A stretch of DNA of 64,000 nucleotides from Gammaproteobacteria bacterium (GCA_036383255.1 DASVOS010000010.1:109347-173346), one strand, 5' to 3'; counted from the first letter of the stretch, positions 50,265-61,498 are shown. Program-made: numbers and translations. Notes: generated from the letters alone by a model not told the origin.

Positions 50265-51466
50265 AGTTTGATTGCGATGTCGCCATTGTCGGCGGCGGCG
50301 TGGTGGGCGCGGCGCTCGCCTGCGCGCTGGCGGATGCCGGCTTCTCCCTGGCGGTGATCGATGCCCAATCGCCGGCACCCTACGACCCCAAGGGCGAGGT
50401 GGACCTGCGTGTGTTCGCCCTCTCGGCGGCGAGCCGGCGCATCCTGACGGCGCTGGGCGCCTGGGAGGCGGTGGCGGCAGCGCGTGTCTCGCCCTACCGG
50501 CAGATGCAGGTGTGGGACGCGGGCGGCAAGGGCAGCATCCACTTCGACTGCGCGGACCTGGGTGAGCCGGAACTCGGCTACATCGTGGAGAACTCGCTGC
50601 TGCAGCATGCACTCTGGGCGCGGTTGCAGCAGCACCCGGCGGTGAAGCTCCTGCATCCGGCCCGGGCCGAGGCGCTCAAGCTCGAGGACGCGGGCGCGAC
50701 GCTGGATCTCGACCACGGGCGGCGCCTGCGCGCGCGCCTGGTGGTGGCGGCGGACGGCGCGGCATCCGCGACGCGCGCGCTGGCCGGCATCGAGGTGCAG
50801 AACGAACCCTACGGCCAGCGCGCGGTGGTGGCTAATGTGCGCACCGAGCGGGCCCATCAAGACACGGCCTGGCAGCGCTTCCTGCCCACCGGGCCTCTCG
50901 CGTTCCTGCCGCTCGCGGACGGACGCTGCTCGATCGTCTGGTCGGCGGACGAGGCGGAAGCGGCGCGCCTCCTGGCGCTGGACGACGCCGGCTTCTGCGC
51001 CGCGCTCACCCAGGCGAGCGAGTCGCGCCTGGGGGCCGTGACCGCCGCCACCCGCCGGGTGGCGTTCCCGCTGCAGCGGCTGCATGCCCGGGAGTACGTG
51101 CGGGAGCGCTTCGCGCTCGCCGGGGACGCGGCGCATGCCCTGCATCCGCTCGCGGGTCAGGGCGTGAACCTGGGATTGCTCGACGCGGCGGCGCTCGCGC
51201 AGGTTCTGACGGACGCGGAGCGCAAAGGGCGCGACATCGGTGATCTTGGAGTGCTCCGGCGCTACGAACGCTGGCGCAAGGGCGACAATCTCGCGATGAT
51301 CTTCGCGCTAGACGGGTTTAAACGGCTTTTCAGCAGCGATATCGCGGGTATGGCTGTGCTGCGGAACGCAGGATTGCGTGCTGTAGACCGTTTTACGCCG
51401 CTTAAACACGCATTTGTGCGCCGCGCCATGGGTTTGACGGGCGATTTGCCGGTTTTGGCGCGCTGA
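50261..51466 (+). CDS. ubiI: UbiI-type ubiquinone-ring FAD monooxygenase (VisC)
   Basis: 401 aa paralogue of ubiH: VAIVGGGVVGAALACALADA near residues 7-26, LVVAADGAASATRALAG near 160-176 and LAGDAAHALHPLAGQGVNLG near 286-305. By position and similarity it is the C5 hydroxylase UbiI/VisC; UbiF function would be covered by coq7. The last codons contain an unusual number of TTT/AAA, e.g. GFKRLFSS. Terminator 45 bp downstream. Confidence 0.9.
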   Translation: MKFDCDVAIVGGGVVGAALACALADAGFSLAVIDAQSPAPYDPKGEVDLRVFALSAASRRILTALGAWEAVAAARVSPYRQMQVWDAGGKGSIHFDCADLGEPELGYIVENSLLQHALWARLQQHPAVKLLHPARAEALKLEDAGATLDLDHGRRLRARLVVAADGAASATRALAGIEVQNEPYGQRAVVANVRTERAHQDTAWQRFLPTGPLAFLPLADGRCSIVWSADEAEAARLLALDDAGFCAALTQASESRLGAVTAATRRVAFPLQRLHAREYVRERFALAGDAAHALHPLAGQGVNLGLLDAAALAQVLTDAERKGRDIGDLGVLRRYERWRKGDNLAMIFALDGFKRLFSSDIAGMAVLRNAGLRAVDRFTPLKHAFVRRAMGLTGDLPVLAR

Positions 51467-51509
51467 AACGCGTTTTAAACGCCCTTGAGAGGCGATTTTG
51501 GGCAAAAGA

Positions 51510-51533
51510 AAGCCCGCCTAAGCGGGCTTCTTG
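51510..51533 (+). terminator. terminator of the ygfB-ubiI operon
   Basis: AAGCCCGC-CTAA-GCGGGCTT followed by CTT; with A-rich left flank (AAAAGAA) it also serves the convergent phhB transcript. Confidence 0.85.
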
Positions 51534-51551
51534 ATGAGAACTGCTCTCAGC

Positions 51552-51893
51552 TCACTTCTTGCCGAGCAACTTGTCCACCTTGGCGGCGCAGATGAAGTCG
51601 TTCTCGGAGAGGCCTCCGATGGCGTGGGTGGTGTAGCGCACCAGACAGTGGTTGAAGCCCACTTCCAGGTCCGGATGGTGGCCCTCCTGCTGGGCGATCC
51701 AGGCCACGGCGTTCACGAACATCATGGTCCCCTGGAAACCCTTGAACTTGAAGTCCTTGCGGAGCTCCTTGGCGTCCGGAGTCAGGGTCCAGTCCGGGGC
51801 GATCTTCTTCAGGTAGCGCTCGGATTCTTCCTTGGTCAGGGGGCTGATGCCGCCCTCGCAGGGGACGCAATGCTTCTCGGCTAGTTCGGTCAT
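51552..51893 (-). CDS. phhB: pterin-4a-carbinolamine dehydratase
   Basis: 113 aa. EGHHPDLEVGFNHCLVRYTT (near residues 71-90) carries the catalytic His pair; FKFKGFQGTMMFVNAVAWIA near 48-67 is the dimer helix. Regenerates the tetrahydropterin cofactor of phenylalanine hydroxylase and lies directly downstream of phhA on the same strand. Confidence 0.95.
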   Translation of the reverse strand: MTELAEKHCVPCEGGISPLTKEESERYLKKIAPDWTLTPDAKELRKDFKFKGFQGTMMFVNAVAWIAQQEGHHPDLEVGFNHCLVRYTTHAIGGLSENDFICAAKVDKLLGKK

Positions 51894-51920
51894 GGAAATC
51901 CTCGGATTCTTGTTGTCAGG

Positions 51921-52727
51921 TCAGGCCCAAGAAACCTTCTTCTCGGCCGGGGGAAAGGTGGGCGCGTGCATGCCGAGCTTCTCGGCCTCGCGGATCAGGG
52001 CGAACAGGTCCTTGTGCGCCAGGTCGAACATGTCCTGCAGGCTGTCGATGATGAAGTACACGCTCTGGAAGATGTCGATGCGGTAGGGCGTGCGCAGGGC
52101 GTCGATGGGGTCGAAGCGCTTGCGCTGGGGCTTGGGGCTGTCGATGGAGTAGGGCGTCTCGCCGTAGGAGGAGACGATGCCCGCGCCATAGGTCTTGAGG
52201 CCTTTCGCCGTGTTGATCAGGCCGAACTCCACCGTGAACCAGTAGAGCCGCGCCAGCTTCACGTGGTCTTCCTTGCGCGCCTGCACGCCGGCCTTGCCGT
52301 AGGCGTGGGTGAACTCGGCGAAGCGCGGGTCCGTGAGCAGCGGCGTGTGGCCGAAGATCTCATGGAAGATGTCCGGCTCCTGCAGGTAATCCATCTCCTC
52401 GCGGGAGCGGATGAAGGAAGCAGCGGGGAACTTCTTGTCCGCCAGCAGCTGGAAGAACTGGCCGAAGGGGATGAGCGCCGGCACCGCCGCCACTTCCCAG
52501 CCGGTGTGCTTCTTCAGCACCTCGGAGACTTCCTTGCACTGGGGGATGCGGTCCTGGGGGAACTTCATCACGTCCAGCGCCGCCAGGTACTCGGGGCAGG
52601 CGTACTTCTGGACGATGGGCATCTGGCGGGTGATGAGGTCGTGCCAGACCTCGTGCTCCGCGTCGGTGTAGGCGATGTAGCCGGAGGCATCCGGCTCCTT
52701 CGCGACATATTTTGAAGACTTGCCCAT
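51921..52727 (-). CDS. phhA: phenylalanine-4-hydroxylase
   Basis: 268 aa from ATG 52727 (MGKSSKYVAKEPDASGYIAY); the frame extends to 52760. Catalytic domain only, as in bacteria: iron ligands in PDIFHEIFGHTPLLTDPRFA (His, His near residues 118-123) and Glu in YWFTVEFGLI near 163; pterin-binding region VPALIPFGQFFQLLADKKFP near 84-103. Hydroxylates Phe to Tyr. Operon phhA-phhB. Confidence 0.95.
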   Translation of the reverse strand: MGKSSKYVAKEPDASGYIAYTDAEHEVWHDLITRQMPIVQKYACPEYLAALDVMKFPQDRIPQCKEVSEVLKKHTGWEVAAVPALIPFGQFFQLLADKKFPAASFIRSREEMDYLQEPDIFHEIFGHTPLLTDPRFAEFTHAYGKAGVQARKEDHVKLARLYWFTVEFGLINTAKGLKTYGAGIVSSYGETPYSIDSPKPQRKRFDPIDALRTPYRIDIFQSVYFIIDSLQDMFDLAHKDLFALIREAEKLGMHAPTFPPAEKKVSWA

Positions 52728-52863
52728 TCGAGTCGGCCTTAGTCCTTGCTGGCATGCCAAGAGGCGCAGATTTTATCAGGCGGCCTGGCTGGGACCGCTA
52801 TCCCTTATATATAGACCCTTGCCGGGGGATAAAAGTCAGGCATTCTACGTAAGGGAGATGCGC

Positions 52864-54102
<1,239 letters not shown>

Positions 54103-54143
54103 GGGGGCGTAAATGATACCGGAGCGGCCGGTATCATGGCCTC

Positions 54144-54767
54144 ATGGCTGAAACAGTCGTATTCATCCACGGCTTATATATGGTCGGTTTAGAGCTGGCC
54201 TTGCTGCGCCGCCGTGTGGCGCGGGGCGGCTTCGAGACCCGCCAGTTCAGCTACCGGTCTGTGAGCCGCGGACCGGCCCAGAACGCCCAAGCTCTGGGAG
54301 CCTATCTGCAGGCCATCCGCGCGGAGCGACTGCACCTCGTGGCCCACAGCCTCGGAGGACTCGTGATCCTGCGCATGTTCGAGCAGGGCGTGGCGCTGCC
54401 GCCGGGACGGGTGGTGTTCATGGGCTCACCGGTGAGGGGCAGCCGCGCCGCCGCCTACCTGACCCAGAAGGGCCTGCACTGGGCCATCGGCAAGGCCGGT
54501 CCGGGTGGGCTGGCGGCGAGGCACGAACCCCGATGGACGGAACCCAGGGAGCTGGGCGTGATCGCCGGCACCCATGAGTTCGCCATCAACCCCATGAACT
54601 TCGGTCTCACTTCGCCCCATGACGGGATGGTGGAAGTCGCCGAGACACACATCGAGGGCGCCAAGGACACGGCGACGATCCACTCCAACCACACGGGCAT
54701 GCTATTCACGCGGGAGTTGGCGCGGCAGGTGACGGCGTTCCTGCGAGAGGGGATGTTCCTCCGCTGA
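54144..54767 (+). CDS. lipase-like alpha/beta hydrolase
   Basis: 207 aa. Oxyanion VVFIHGLYMVGLELALLRRR near residues 5-24, nucleophile elbow LHLVAHSLGGLVILRMF near 63-79, and a late His in IHSNHTGMLF near 184-193. No signal peptide. Matches the short esterase/lipase-like (PGAP1-type, DUF676) proteins of unknown substrate. Shares its promoter region with ispG in the opposite direction. Confidence 0.85.
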   Translation: MAETVVFIHGLYMVGLELALLRRRVARGGFETRQFSYRSVSRGPAQNAQALGAYLQAIRAERLHLVAHSLGGLVILRMFEQGVALPPGRVVFMGSPVRGSRAAAYLTQKGLHWAIGKAGPGGLAARHEPRWTEPRELGVIAGTHEFAINPMNFGLTSPHDGMVEVAETHIEGAKDTATIHSNHTGMLFTRELARQVTAFLREGMFLR

Positions 54768-54946
54768 TCGCCGGTGTTGGACGCGCCATGGTGCGCTCTC
54801 GGCGCGGGCTTGCCGGATCTCGGCTCATTGCGCGGTACCGCGTGGACAATTTCGCACCACCGAAGAAGTGAGAACTGCGTCACGCTCGGTGTTATGTTCA
54901 GCCAGTAACTTACCCGTCACTTTGATAGGGATTTCTGGGGACCAAT

Positions 54947-55492
54947 ATGCGTAAGTCATTTGCATTGGCATGCCTGGCCATGCTCAGCCTCGCCGGCTGC
55001 GCCAGCAACAGCATCGGGCCGGAACGGGACATCAATGACCCGACCAACTCGCTGGTGTTCGCCTACGTGGACATGGGCGATGCGCCCACCGAGCTCGAGA
55101 GCGCGAGCCTCAAGCCCCAGGGCGAGGAGGGGTACTGGACCATGGGCGTGGAGGACGGGCTGATGAGCCAGCAGTACCTGCCGCCGGGTTCCTACCAGCT
55201 CGCGAGCCTGTCGGGCTCGAGCTTCCTGCACGGCGCGGTGGTGTACAACTTCCCGGCCTACGGGCGCAACGAGGCCTCGGTGCGCATCCAGAAACCCGGC
55301 ATCTACTTCCTGGGCTCGTTCAAGTACAAGGACGTGGAGACCGGCATGTTCGAGGCCGGCAAGTTCGACATCGAGCGGGTGAAGTCACCGACGGAACTGG
55401 AGCTCCTCGGCCGGCTGCTGAAGCAGGATTGGGTGAAGGGTACCCAATGGGAAGCGCGCATCCGCGCGCGCATGGCGGAGCTGCACAAATGA
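54947..55492 (+). CDS. predicted outer-membrane lipoprotein 1
   Basis: 181 aa. Lipoprotein signal MRKSFALACLAMLSLAGCAS with Cys18; residue +2 is Ala, so outer membrane targeting is expected. Beta-rich body with GEEGYWTMGVEDGLMSQQYL near 59-78 and LPPGSYQLASLSGSSFLHG near 78-96. No family recognised. Its stop overlaps the next lipoprotein gene (ATGA at 55489). Confidence 0.72.
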   Translation: MRKSFALACLAMLSLAGCASNSIGPERDINDPTNSLVFAYVDMGDAPTELESASLKPQGEEGYWTMGVEDGLMSQQYLPPGSYQLASLSGSSFLHGAVVYNFPAYGRNEASVRIQKPGIYFLGSFKYKDVETGMFEAGKFDIERVKSPTELELLGRLLKQDWVKGTQWEARIRARMAELHK

Positions 55493-56100
55493 GAGCGCTG
55501 CGCTGGCTGCTCGTGCTGGCGCCGCTGCTCGCGGCCTGCGTGCCGGAGAGCAGCATCAAGCCGGTGGACCAGCCGGCGGCGCTGGAGTCGGGCCAAGTGG
55601 TGCTGGTGGGCAAGGTGGAGCTGCATCCCGCGCTCAAGCCGGGCGAGCAGAAGCTGGGGGATTCCTACCGGGAGTTCGCCGACGAGGCGCTCCTGGTGGT
55701 GGATGCCGGACCCAGGCCGGTATACGAGTTCAACCGCGGCGACCTCAAGAATCGCATCGACGCGCCCTTCGGCAAGCTGTTCTACGTGCAGGCGCCGGCG
55801 GAGCCCTTCTACATCCTCAAGGGCTGGGTGGTGATGAACGCCGAGGTGAAGGTGATGGGTCCCAACGAGGTCCCGCCCGATCCCGCCGCGCCGCTGGAAG
55901 GCATGTTCCGCGTGGACGTGCGCCCCGGCGACAAGGCGGTGTACATCGGCACGATCCAGTATTACCGGGACGAGTTCTTCTCCACCGAGAAGGTGGTGGT
56001 GAGGGACGACTACGCCGCCGCTAGCAAAGAGTTCCAGAAGCGCTTCGGCGGCCTCACGCTGCGCAAGTCGCTGGCGGCGCCGGTATCACAGGATGAATGA
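55489..56100 (+). CDS. predicted lipoprotein 2
   Basis: 203 aa from ATG 55489. Signal MRALRWLLVLAPLLAACVPE with lipobox LAAC (Cys17). Beta-rich body: GQVVLVGKVELHPAL near 35-49, FYVQAPAEPFYILKGWVVMN near 97-116, KAVYIGTIQYYRDEFFSTEK near 146-165. Coupled to lipoprotein 1 by ATGA overlap; both have a beta-sandwich-like strand pattern and may interact. Function unknown. Confidence 0.72.
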   Translation: MRALRWLLVLAPLLAACVPESSIKPVDQPAALESGQVVLVGKVELHPALKPGEQKLGDSYREFADEALLVVDAGPRPVYEFNRGDLKNRIDAPFGKLFYVQAPAEPFYILKGWVVMNAEVKVMGPNEVPPDPAAPLEGMFRVDVRPGDKAVYIGTIQYYRDEFFSTEKVVVRDDYAAASKEFQKRFGGLTLRKSLAAPVSQDE

Positions 56101-56106
56101 ACGCCG

Positions 56107-56394
56107 CTAACGGCCCGCGAAGGTCTTGGCGTCCTCCTGGCCGATGATCACGGCTCCGTCGACGCGCTCCGGCCGGGTGGACAGCAGGAAGCTGGCCATG
56201 GCGGCGATGGTGTCCTGGTTGTCGGTGAAGATGTCCATGATGGGCCTGACGGGGTCCTTGAACTGGGACTTCAGGGCTGCGCCAGTGATGACGCACTGCA
56301 CCTTCGCGCCATCCATATAGACGTTGAACTCCACGCCGTCCTGGTTGGGGGTCAGCGCATGTTCGTCGGTGTGGACTTCGATCTGCGTGGTCAT
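56107..56394 (-). CDS. small protein, DUF1488-like
   Basis: 95 aa from ATG 56394 (MTTQIEVHTDEHALTPNQDG). Pattern VEFNVYMDGAKVQCVITGAA near residues 21-40 and FTDNQDTIAAMASFLLSTRP near 56-75 resembles DUF1488, a small alpha/beta protein. Function unknown. Convergent with lipoprotein 2 (6 bp between stops). Confidence 0.6.
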   Translation of the reverse strand: MTTQIEVHTDEHALTPNQDGVEFNVYMDGAKVQCVITGAALKSQFKDPVRPIMDIFTDNQDTIAAMASFLLSTRPERVDGAVIIGQEDAKTFAGR

Positions 56395-56479
56395 GGCCGG
56401 GATCCTCCTTGGCGACGGCACCAAGGTATCCCGCTGGCCGGGCAGCCACATTGACCTAGTCAGCTCCGGCGGATGTCCC

Positions 56480-58096
56480 TCAGCGGGGCCAGGTGAAGCC
56501 CGGGGCGACATACAGGGGGTCGCCCTCCAAGAGGGTCAGTAGCACGCGGGTCTTGTGTATGGACATGACATCCACCTTGAAGAGGTCCTGGTCCAGCACC
56601 ACCAGGTCGGCGGCCTTGCCTGCTTCGATGGTCCCATCGACTGCATCCTCCCGTACCGCCCAGGCGGCATCCCGCGTGTAGGCCGCGATGGCCTGCGCCA
56701 CGCCGATGCGTTGCTCCGGTTGCGGCGCAGGCTGGCCGCCGTCCAGCGGCTGGCGGGTCACTGCGTACTGGATGCCATCGAGGGGCGACAGCGTCTCCTG
56801 GGGCCAGTCGCTGCCCAGGGTCACGCGCCCGCCGGCAGCGCGCACGCTGCCCATGGGATACATCCACTTCGCACGCTCCGGGCCCAAGGCCTGCTGGGCC
56901 GGCAGGAAAGGCTCGTCACCGGGCTGGAACCAGAGGGATGTGAAGTTCCCGGTGACGCCGAGCTTGCCGAAGCGCGGGAGGTCCGCCGGGTCCACCACGC
57001 CCAAGTGCGCGATCTGGTCGCGGCGGTCCGCCGCGCCGTCCTTCTGCATGGCGTGTTCGATGGCATCGAGGCCTGCACGCACGGCGGCATCGCCCATGGC
57101 GTGCATGTGGATGAGGAAGCCTGCGGCGTCGAGTCTCTGCACGATCGCGTCCAGCAGGTCCTGCGGGATGGTGGGGCCGCGCTCGTCAGGCGCATCGGCA
57201 TAGGCCACGAGCATCGAGGCGGTGTGCTCACTCAGCTCGCCGTCTAGGAAGAGCTTGGCGGCTTCGGCACGGAAGCGCTTGCCGCGCATTCGTTCCCGCT
57301 GCTTCAACAGTGCATCTACTTGTCCCGGTCCCTGCGCCGGGTCCACAGGCTGGGTGGCCGTCACGCGCAGGGTGAGTTCACCCGCCAGGTCCGCAGCGTG
57401 ATAGGCCTGCACCATGTCGGGCGTGGCGGCGGCATCGAACACGGAGGTGATGCCGAGGCTGTTGGCGAGGGCGCTGACGCGCTTCAACGCCTCGCGGTAG
57501 TCGGCCGGGCTGGGCGGCGGCACCTTGCTGCGCACGCGGGTGGTGTCATCGCCCTTCAGGATGCCTGCGCCCTTCGGATCGAGGCCGCCGGAGGCGAGCG
57601 CCTTGGAGTTCGCCCAGGCGGTGAAGCCGTCCGTGGTACGGATGAAGGTGGGACGGTCCGTCACCCAGGCGTCGAGCGTGGCACGGTCGAGACCCTTGCC
57701 GAGCGCGTCCGGCACGCCGTTGCAGAACACCCAGGCGTGCGTCGCGGAAGCTTCCGCCTTCACGCGGGCCTCGAGTTCCTGCAGGGATTTGGCACCGCTG
57801 AGGTCGCACTGCAGCATCCGCATGCCGCCGGACAGGGGATGGATGTGCGCGTCGTGGAAGCCCGGCAACACCATGGCACCGTGCAGATCGACGACGCGCG
57901 CGCCTTCCAGGTAAGGCTTCAATCCCGATTCATCACCTACGTAGGCGATGTGGCCGGCGCGGATGACTACAGCGCTGGCCCGGGGCTGCTTGTCGTTGAG
58001 CGTGTAGACGGCGCCGTCGCGCAGGATGAGATCACCGGGAGCTGCGTGGGCAGTGGCCGTGAGCAACACCAGGAGGAGTGCCGCGGCGAGGCGCAT
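56480..58096 (-). CDS. exported amidohydrolase (YtcJ-like, amidohydrolase 3 family)
   Basis: 538 aa. Signal peptide MRLAAALLLVLLTATAHA, cleaved near 18-19. Metal-dependent hydrolase core: LPGFHDAHIHPLSGG near residues 77-91, a central His in LIHMHAMGDAAVRAGLDA near 296-313, and the late Asp in TLGSDWPQETLSPLDGIQ near 427-444. Family members cleave amide bonds in diverse small molecules; substrate unknown. mutS starts about 2.5 kb upstream on the same strand and ends 1 bp before it, so they may share a transcript. Confidence 0.88.
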   Translation of the reverse strand: MRLAAALLLVLLTATAHAAPGDLILRDGAVYTLNDKQPRASAVVIRAGHIAYVGDESGLKPYLEGARVVDLHGAMVLPGFHDAHIHPLSGGMRMLQCDLSGAKSLQELEARVKAEASATHAWVFCNGVPDALGKGLDRATLDAWVTDRPTFIRTTDGFTAWANSKALASGGLDPKGAGILKGDDTTRVRSKVPPPSPADYREALKRVSALANSLGITSVFDAAATPDMVQAYHAADLAGELTLRVTATQPVDPAQGPGQVDALLKQRERMRGKRFRAEAAKLFLDGELSEHTASMLVAYADAPDERGPTIPQDLLDAIVQRLDAAGFLIHMHAMGDAAVRAGLDAIEHAMQKDGAADRRDQIAHLGVVDPADLPRFGKLGVTGNFTSLWFQPGDEPFLPAQQALGPERAKWMYPMGSVRAAGGRVTLGSDWPQETLSPLDGIQYAVTRQPLDGGQPAPQPEQRIGVAQAIAAYTRDAAWAVREDAVDGTIEAGKAADLVVLDQDLFKVDVMSIHKTRVLLTLLEGDPLYVAPGFTWPR

Positions 58097-58097
58097 G

Positions 58098-60659
58098 TCA
58101 GAGCTTCTTGAGCTGGTAGAGGAGTTCCAGCGCTTCCTTGGGCGAGAGCTTGTCCGGGTCCACGGACTTTAGCTTCTCCTCTACGGCAGAAGGCGCTGCG
58201 GTGAACAGGCCTTGCTGCTGGGGCTGCAGCTGCCCCTTGGGTTGGCGCTGGGCGGACTCGAGGCGCACGAGATACTCACGGGCCTGCGTGATCACCTGCT
58301 TGGGGATGCCGGCCAGCGCTGCCACCTGCAGACCGTAGCTCCGGTCCGCCGGGCCTTCCTTCACCGCGTGCAGGAACACGAGCTCGTGGGCGTGCTCGGT
58401 GGCATCCAGGTGCACGTTCGCGATGCCCGGTATCAGCTCCGGCAGCGCCGTGAGCTCGAAGTAATGGGTGGCGAAGAGCGTGAACGCGCGCAGGTTGCGC
58501 GCGATGTGGCTCGCGGCGGCCCAGGCCAGGGACATGCCGTCGTAGGTGCTGGTGCCGCGGCCGATCTCGTCCATGAGCACAAGGCTGTGGTCTGTAGCGT
58601 TGTTCAGGATGTTCGCAGTCTCCACCATCTCCACCATGAAGGTGGAGCGCCCGCCGGCGAGGTCGTCCGAGGCGCCGATGCGGGTGAAGATGCGGTCCAG
58701 CGGGCCGATGACGGCTTTGGCCGCTGGCACGAAGCTGCCGATGTGCGCGAGTATCGCGATGAGCGCCGTCTGGCGCATGTAGGTGGACTTGCCGCCCATG
58801 TTCGGGCCGGTGATGACCAGCATGCGGCGGGCGTCGTCGAGCCTGAGGTCGTTGGGCACGAAGGGCGTGTCGATGACCTGCTCCACCACTAAGTGCCGGC
58901 CGCCTTCGATGCGAAGCTCGGGTTTATCGGTGAGCTCCGGCGCCGCGAGGCGCAGGCTCACGGCCCGCTCGGCCAGGTTCGCCACCACGTCCAGTGTCGC
59001 CAGCGCCGTGGCGGTGCGCTGCAGGTCCGCGAGGCGTTCGATCAGCTTGTCCAGCAGCGCGTCGTAGAGCTGTCGCTCCCGGGCCAGGGAACGCTCCTGC
59101 GCCGAGAGGGCCTTGTCCTCGAAAGCCTTCAGCTCCGGCGTGATGTAGCGCTCGACGCCCTTCAGGGTCTGGCGGCGGATGTAGTCCGCCGGGACCTTGT
59201 CCGCGTGGGTGCGGCCCACCTCTATATAGAAGCCGTGGACCCGGTTGTAGTTCACCTTGAGGGTCGCGATGCCGCTACGCAGTTTCTCGCGGTTCTCCAG
59301 GTCCGTGAGGAAGGCATCGGCGTCGCGGTTGATGTGGCGCAGCTCGTCCAGTTCCGCGTCGTAGCCTTCCGCGAAGATGCCGCCCTCCCGGGCCAGGGCC
59401 GGTGGGTTCTCCACCAGGGCTTTCTTCAACAGTTCGTGCAGGTCCGGGTGCTGGCCCAGCGCCTGGCTCAACTCTCTAAGGAGGGGTGTGTCCAGTCCGG
59501 CAAGGGACGTGCGCAGGGCAGGGAGCTCGCCCAAGGTGTAGCGCAGCTGGCCGAGATCCCGGGGCCGGGCGGACTTCAGAGCCACCCGGGCCAGGATGCG
59601 CTCCACGTCGCCGATGCCGTTCAGCCGCTCCTGCAGGGGTTCGTAGCGGCGCTGTTCCATGAGCGTGGCGACGCAGTGGTAGCGCTGCTGGAGGAGCGCG
59701 TGGTCCCGGAGCGGGCGGTTGAGCCAGCGGCGCAGGAGGCGCGAGCCCATGGGCGTGACGCTACGGTCCATGACGCCGGCGAGGGTGAACTCATGGCGGC
59801 CCACCAGGCTCGTCTCGAGTTCGAGGTTGCGGCGGGTGGCGGCATCCAATATGAGCGCGTCGTCGCGCCGCTCCACCGTGAGGCCCGTGAGGTGCGGCAG
59901 CGCCGTGCGCTGGGTCTCCTGCACGTATTGCAGGAGCGCGCCGGCGGCGGTGACGGCGGCATCGAGCCCCTCGGCGCCGAAGCCGGCCAGGTCGCGGGTG
60001 CGGAACTGGGCCGTGAGCAGGCGCGCGGCGGTCTCGATGTCGAAATGCCAGGGCGGCCGCGGCCGCCCACCATTTCGTTGCTGGGCGGCCCTGGGCAGCA
60101 GTGCGTCCTCGGCGTAGAGCAGCTCCGCCGGGCGCAGCCGCTCCAACTCGCCCAATAAAGCCTCTTCGCCGGCGAGTTCCAATATCGTGAAGCGGCCCGA
60201 ACCCAAGTCCAGTGCGGCGAGACCGTAATGCGGATTGCCGGCATGCACCGCCGCCAGCAGGTTGTCGCGGCGCTCTTCCAAGAGCGCTTCGTCCGTGACG
60301 GTGCCGGGCGTGACGATGCGCACCACCTTGCGCTCCACGGGGCCCTTGGAAGTGGCCGGGTCGCCGATCTGTTCACAGATCGCTACAGATTCCCCAAGCC
60401 TCACCAGCTTGGCGAGGTAGTTGTCCAGCTGGTGATAGGGCACCCCCGCCATGGGGATGGGCGAGCCGCCGGACTGGCCGCGCTGCGTCAGCGTGATGTC
60501 CATGAGCCGCGCGGCCTTGCGCGCGTCGTCGTAGAAGAGCTCATAGAAGTCGCCCATGCGGTAGAACACCAGCACGTCCGGGTGCTCGGACTTCACGCGC
60601 AGGTACTGGCGCATGACCGGCGTGTGGTCGGCGAAGGCGTTGTCGGCGGTCTGGTTCAT
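58098..60659 (-). CDS. mutS: DNA mismatch-repair ATPase MutS
   Basis: 853 aa, the same length as E. coli MutS. Mismatch-binding F-x-E in [19 protein letters not shown] near residue 31; Walker [21 protein letters not shown] near 616-635; Walker B/signature [20 protein letters not shown] near 690-709; C-terminal oligomer tail [17 protein letters not shown]. Recognises base mismatches; mutS and recA are neighbours as in many gammaproteobacteria. Confidence 0.97.
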   Translation of the reverse strand: MNQTADNAFADHTPVMRQYLRVKSEHPDVLVFYRMGDFYELFYDDARKAARLMDITLTQRGQSGGSPIPMAGVPYHQLDNYLAKLVRLGESVAICEQIGDPATSKGPVERKVVRIVTPGTVTDEALLEERRDNLLAAVHAGNPHYGLAALDLGSGRFTILELAGEEALLGELERLRPAELLYAEDALLPRAAQQRNGGRPRPPWHFDIETAARLLTAQFRTRDLAGFGAEGLDAAVTAAGALLQYVQETQRTALPHLTGLTVERRDDALILDAATRRNLELETSLVGRHEFTLAGVMDRSVTPMGSRLLRRWLNRPLRDHALLQQRYHCVATLMEQRRYEPLQERLNGIGDVERILARVALKSARPRDLGQLRYTLGELPALRTSLAGLDTPLLRELSQALGQHPDLHELLKKALVENPPALAREGGIFAEGYDAELDELRHINRDADAFLTDLENREKLRSGIATLKVNYNRVHGFYIEVGRTHADKVPADYIRRQTLKGVERYITPELKAFEDKALSAQERSLARERQLYDALLDKLIERLADLQRTATALATLDVVANLAERAVSLRLAAPELTDKPELRIEGGRHLVVEQVIDTPFVPNDLRLDDARRMLVITGPNMGGKSTYMRQTALIAILAHIGSFVPAAKAVIGPLDRIFTRIGASDDLAGGRSTFMVEMVETANILNNATDHSLVLMDEIGRGTSTYDGMSLAWAAASHIARNLRAFTLFATHYFELTALPELIPGIANVHLDATEHAHELVFLHAVKEGPADRSYGLQVAALAGIPKQVITQAREYLVRLESAQRQPKGQLQPQQQGLFTAAPSAVEEKLKSVDPDKLSPKEALELLYQLKKL

Positions 60660-60683
60660 GGGCTTCCCGGGGGAAGGGCGATG

Positions 60684-60838
60684 CTAGCAGGGTGACGCAA
60701 GAATGGCTTGCACCCTGCTGGTGCGTCCATGGATGGACGCGTCGAAAATCGAACACGTAAGTGTTTGATTTTCGGAGCGAGCCGCAGGCCGATCCTGCGG
60801 CGAAGCGAGTGCAAAATGCCAGGGAAGGCATTTTGCAT
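60684..60838. repeat. array of five hairpins (array F)
   Basis: In order: GCAGGGTG/CACCCTGC (60687-60718, with an inner GCAAG/CTTGC), GCGTCCAT-GG-ATGGACGC (60723-60740), GAAAATCGAACAC-GTAA-GTGTTTGATTTTC (60744-60773), GCCGCAGG/CCTGCGGC (60781-60801), TGCAAAATGCC-AGGGA-AGGCATTTTGCA (60810-60837). It fills the region between divergent mutS and cinA and must overlap their promoters. The last hairpin is related to one in array E. Confidence 0.7.
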
Positions 60839-60886
60839 CAAGCTATCGGCGCGTCCAATCGCGGCAGGCAATGCTAATCTGCCGCC

Positions 60887-61378
60887 ATGGATGTCAGCGA
60901 CGAGACCTTGAAAAGACTGGCCCAGGAAGTGGGGGAACGGCTCGGGTCCCGCAAGCTCAGCGTGGCGGCGGCGGAATCCTGCACCGGCGGCTGGATCGGC
61001 AAGGTGCTGACGGACGTCTCCGGGAGTTCCGGCTGGTTCGAACGCGGCTTCGTCACCTATAGCAATGAATCCAAGGTGGCGATGCTGGGGGTGCGGCAGG
61101 CCTCGTTGGACGCCTACGGCGCCGTGTCCGAGGTGGTGGCGCGGGAGATGGCGGAGGGCGCCTGCCACTGGAGCCGGGCCCAGGTGTCGGTGGCGGTGAC
61201 GGGCATCGCCGGACCCAACGGCGGCAGCCTGGAGAAGCCGGTGGGGACGGTGTGGATCGCCTGGCGCTGGCCTGATGGAAAAGTGACCAGCCAGCATTGC
61301 TTGTTCCAAGGTGACCGGGAGTCAGTGCGGCGCCGGTCCGTGAAAGCGGCCCTGGAGGCCTTGCGGGACGGGCTATAG
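60887..61378 (+). CDS. pncC: nicotinamide-nucleotide amidohydrolase (PncC/CinA C-terminal domain)
   Basis: 163 aa. Catalytic Ser and Lys: KLSVAAAESCTGGWIGKVLT near residues 24-43; SGSSGWFERGFVTYSNESKV near 46-65; VAVTGIAGPNGGSLEKPVGT near 104-123. Deamidates NMN to NaMN in pyridine-nucleotide salvage. Only the C-terminal domain of CinA is present, the usual form in front of recA. Confidence 0.94.
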   Translation: MDVSDETLKRLAQEVGERLGSRKLSVAAAESCTGGWIGKVLTDVSGSSGWFERGFVTYSNESKVAMLGVRQASLDAYGAVSEVVAREMAEGACHWSRAQVSVAVTGIAGPNGGSLEKPVGTVWIAWRWPDGKVTSQHCLFQGDRESVRRRSVKAALEALRDGL

Positions 61379-61410
61379 CCAAGACAACTGGAAATCTTTA
61401 CAGTATTTCC

Positions 61411-61443
61411 TTGACATCGGCCGACTACTGTATAAACTTACAG
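61411..61443 (+). promoter_or_regulatory. SOS (LexA) operator and promoter of thpR-recA-recX
   Basis: CTGTATAAACTTACAG at 61428-61443 is a full CTG-N10-CAG LexA box. TTGACA (61411-61416) with a -10 like TAAACT about 16 bp later places the box over the promoter, as at E. coli recA. It lies 55 bp before thpR and is the only clear promoter before recA, so thpR should be SOS-induced with recA. Confidence 0.8.
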
Positions 61444-61498
61444 GTACCGGCAAATCCCTGGGTACTTCCCGTACCACTGCCGGTGCGGGCCGCGAGAG

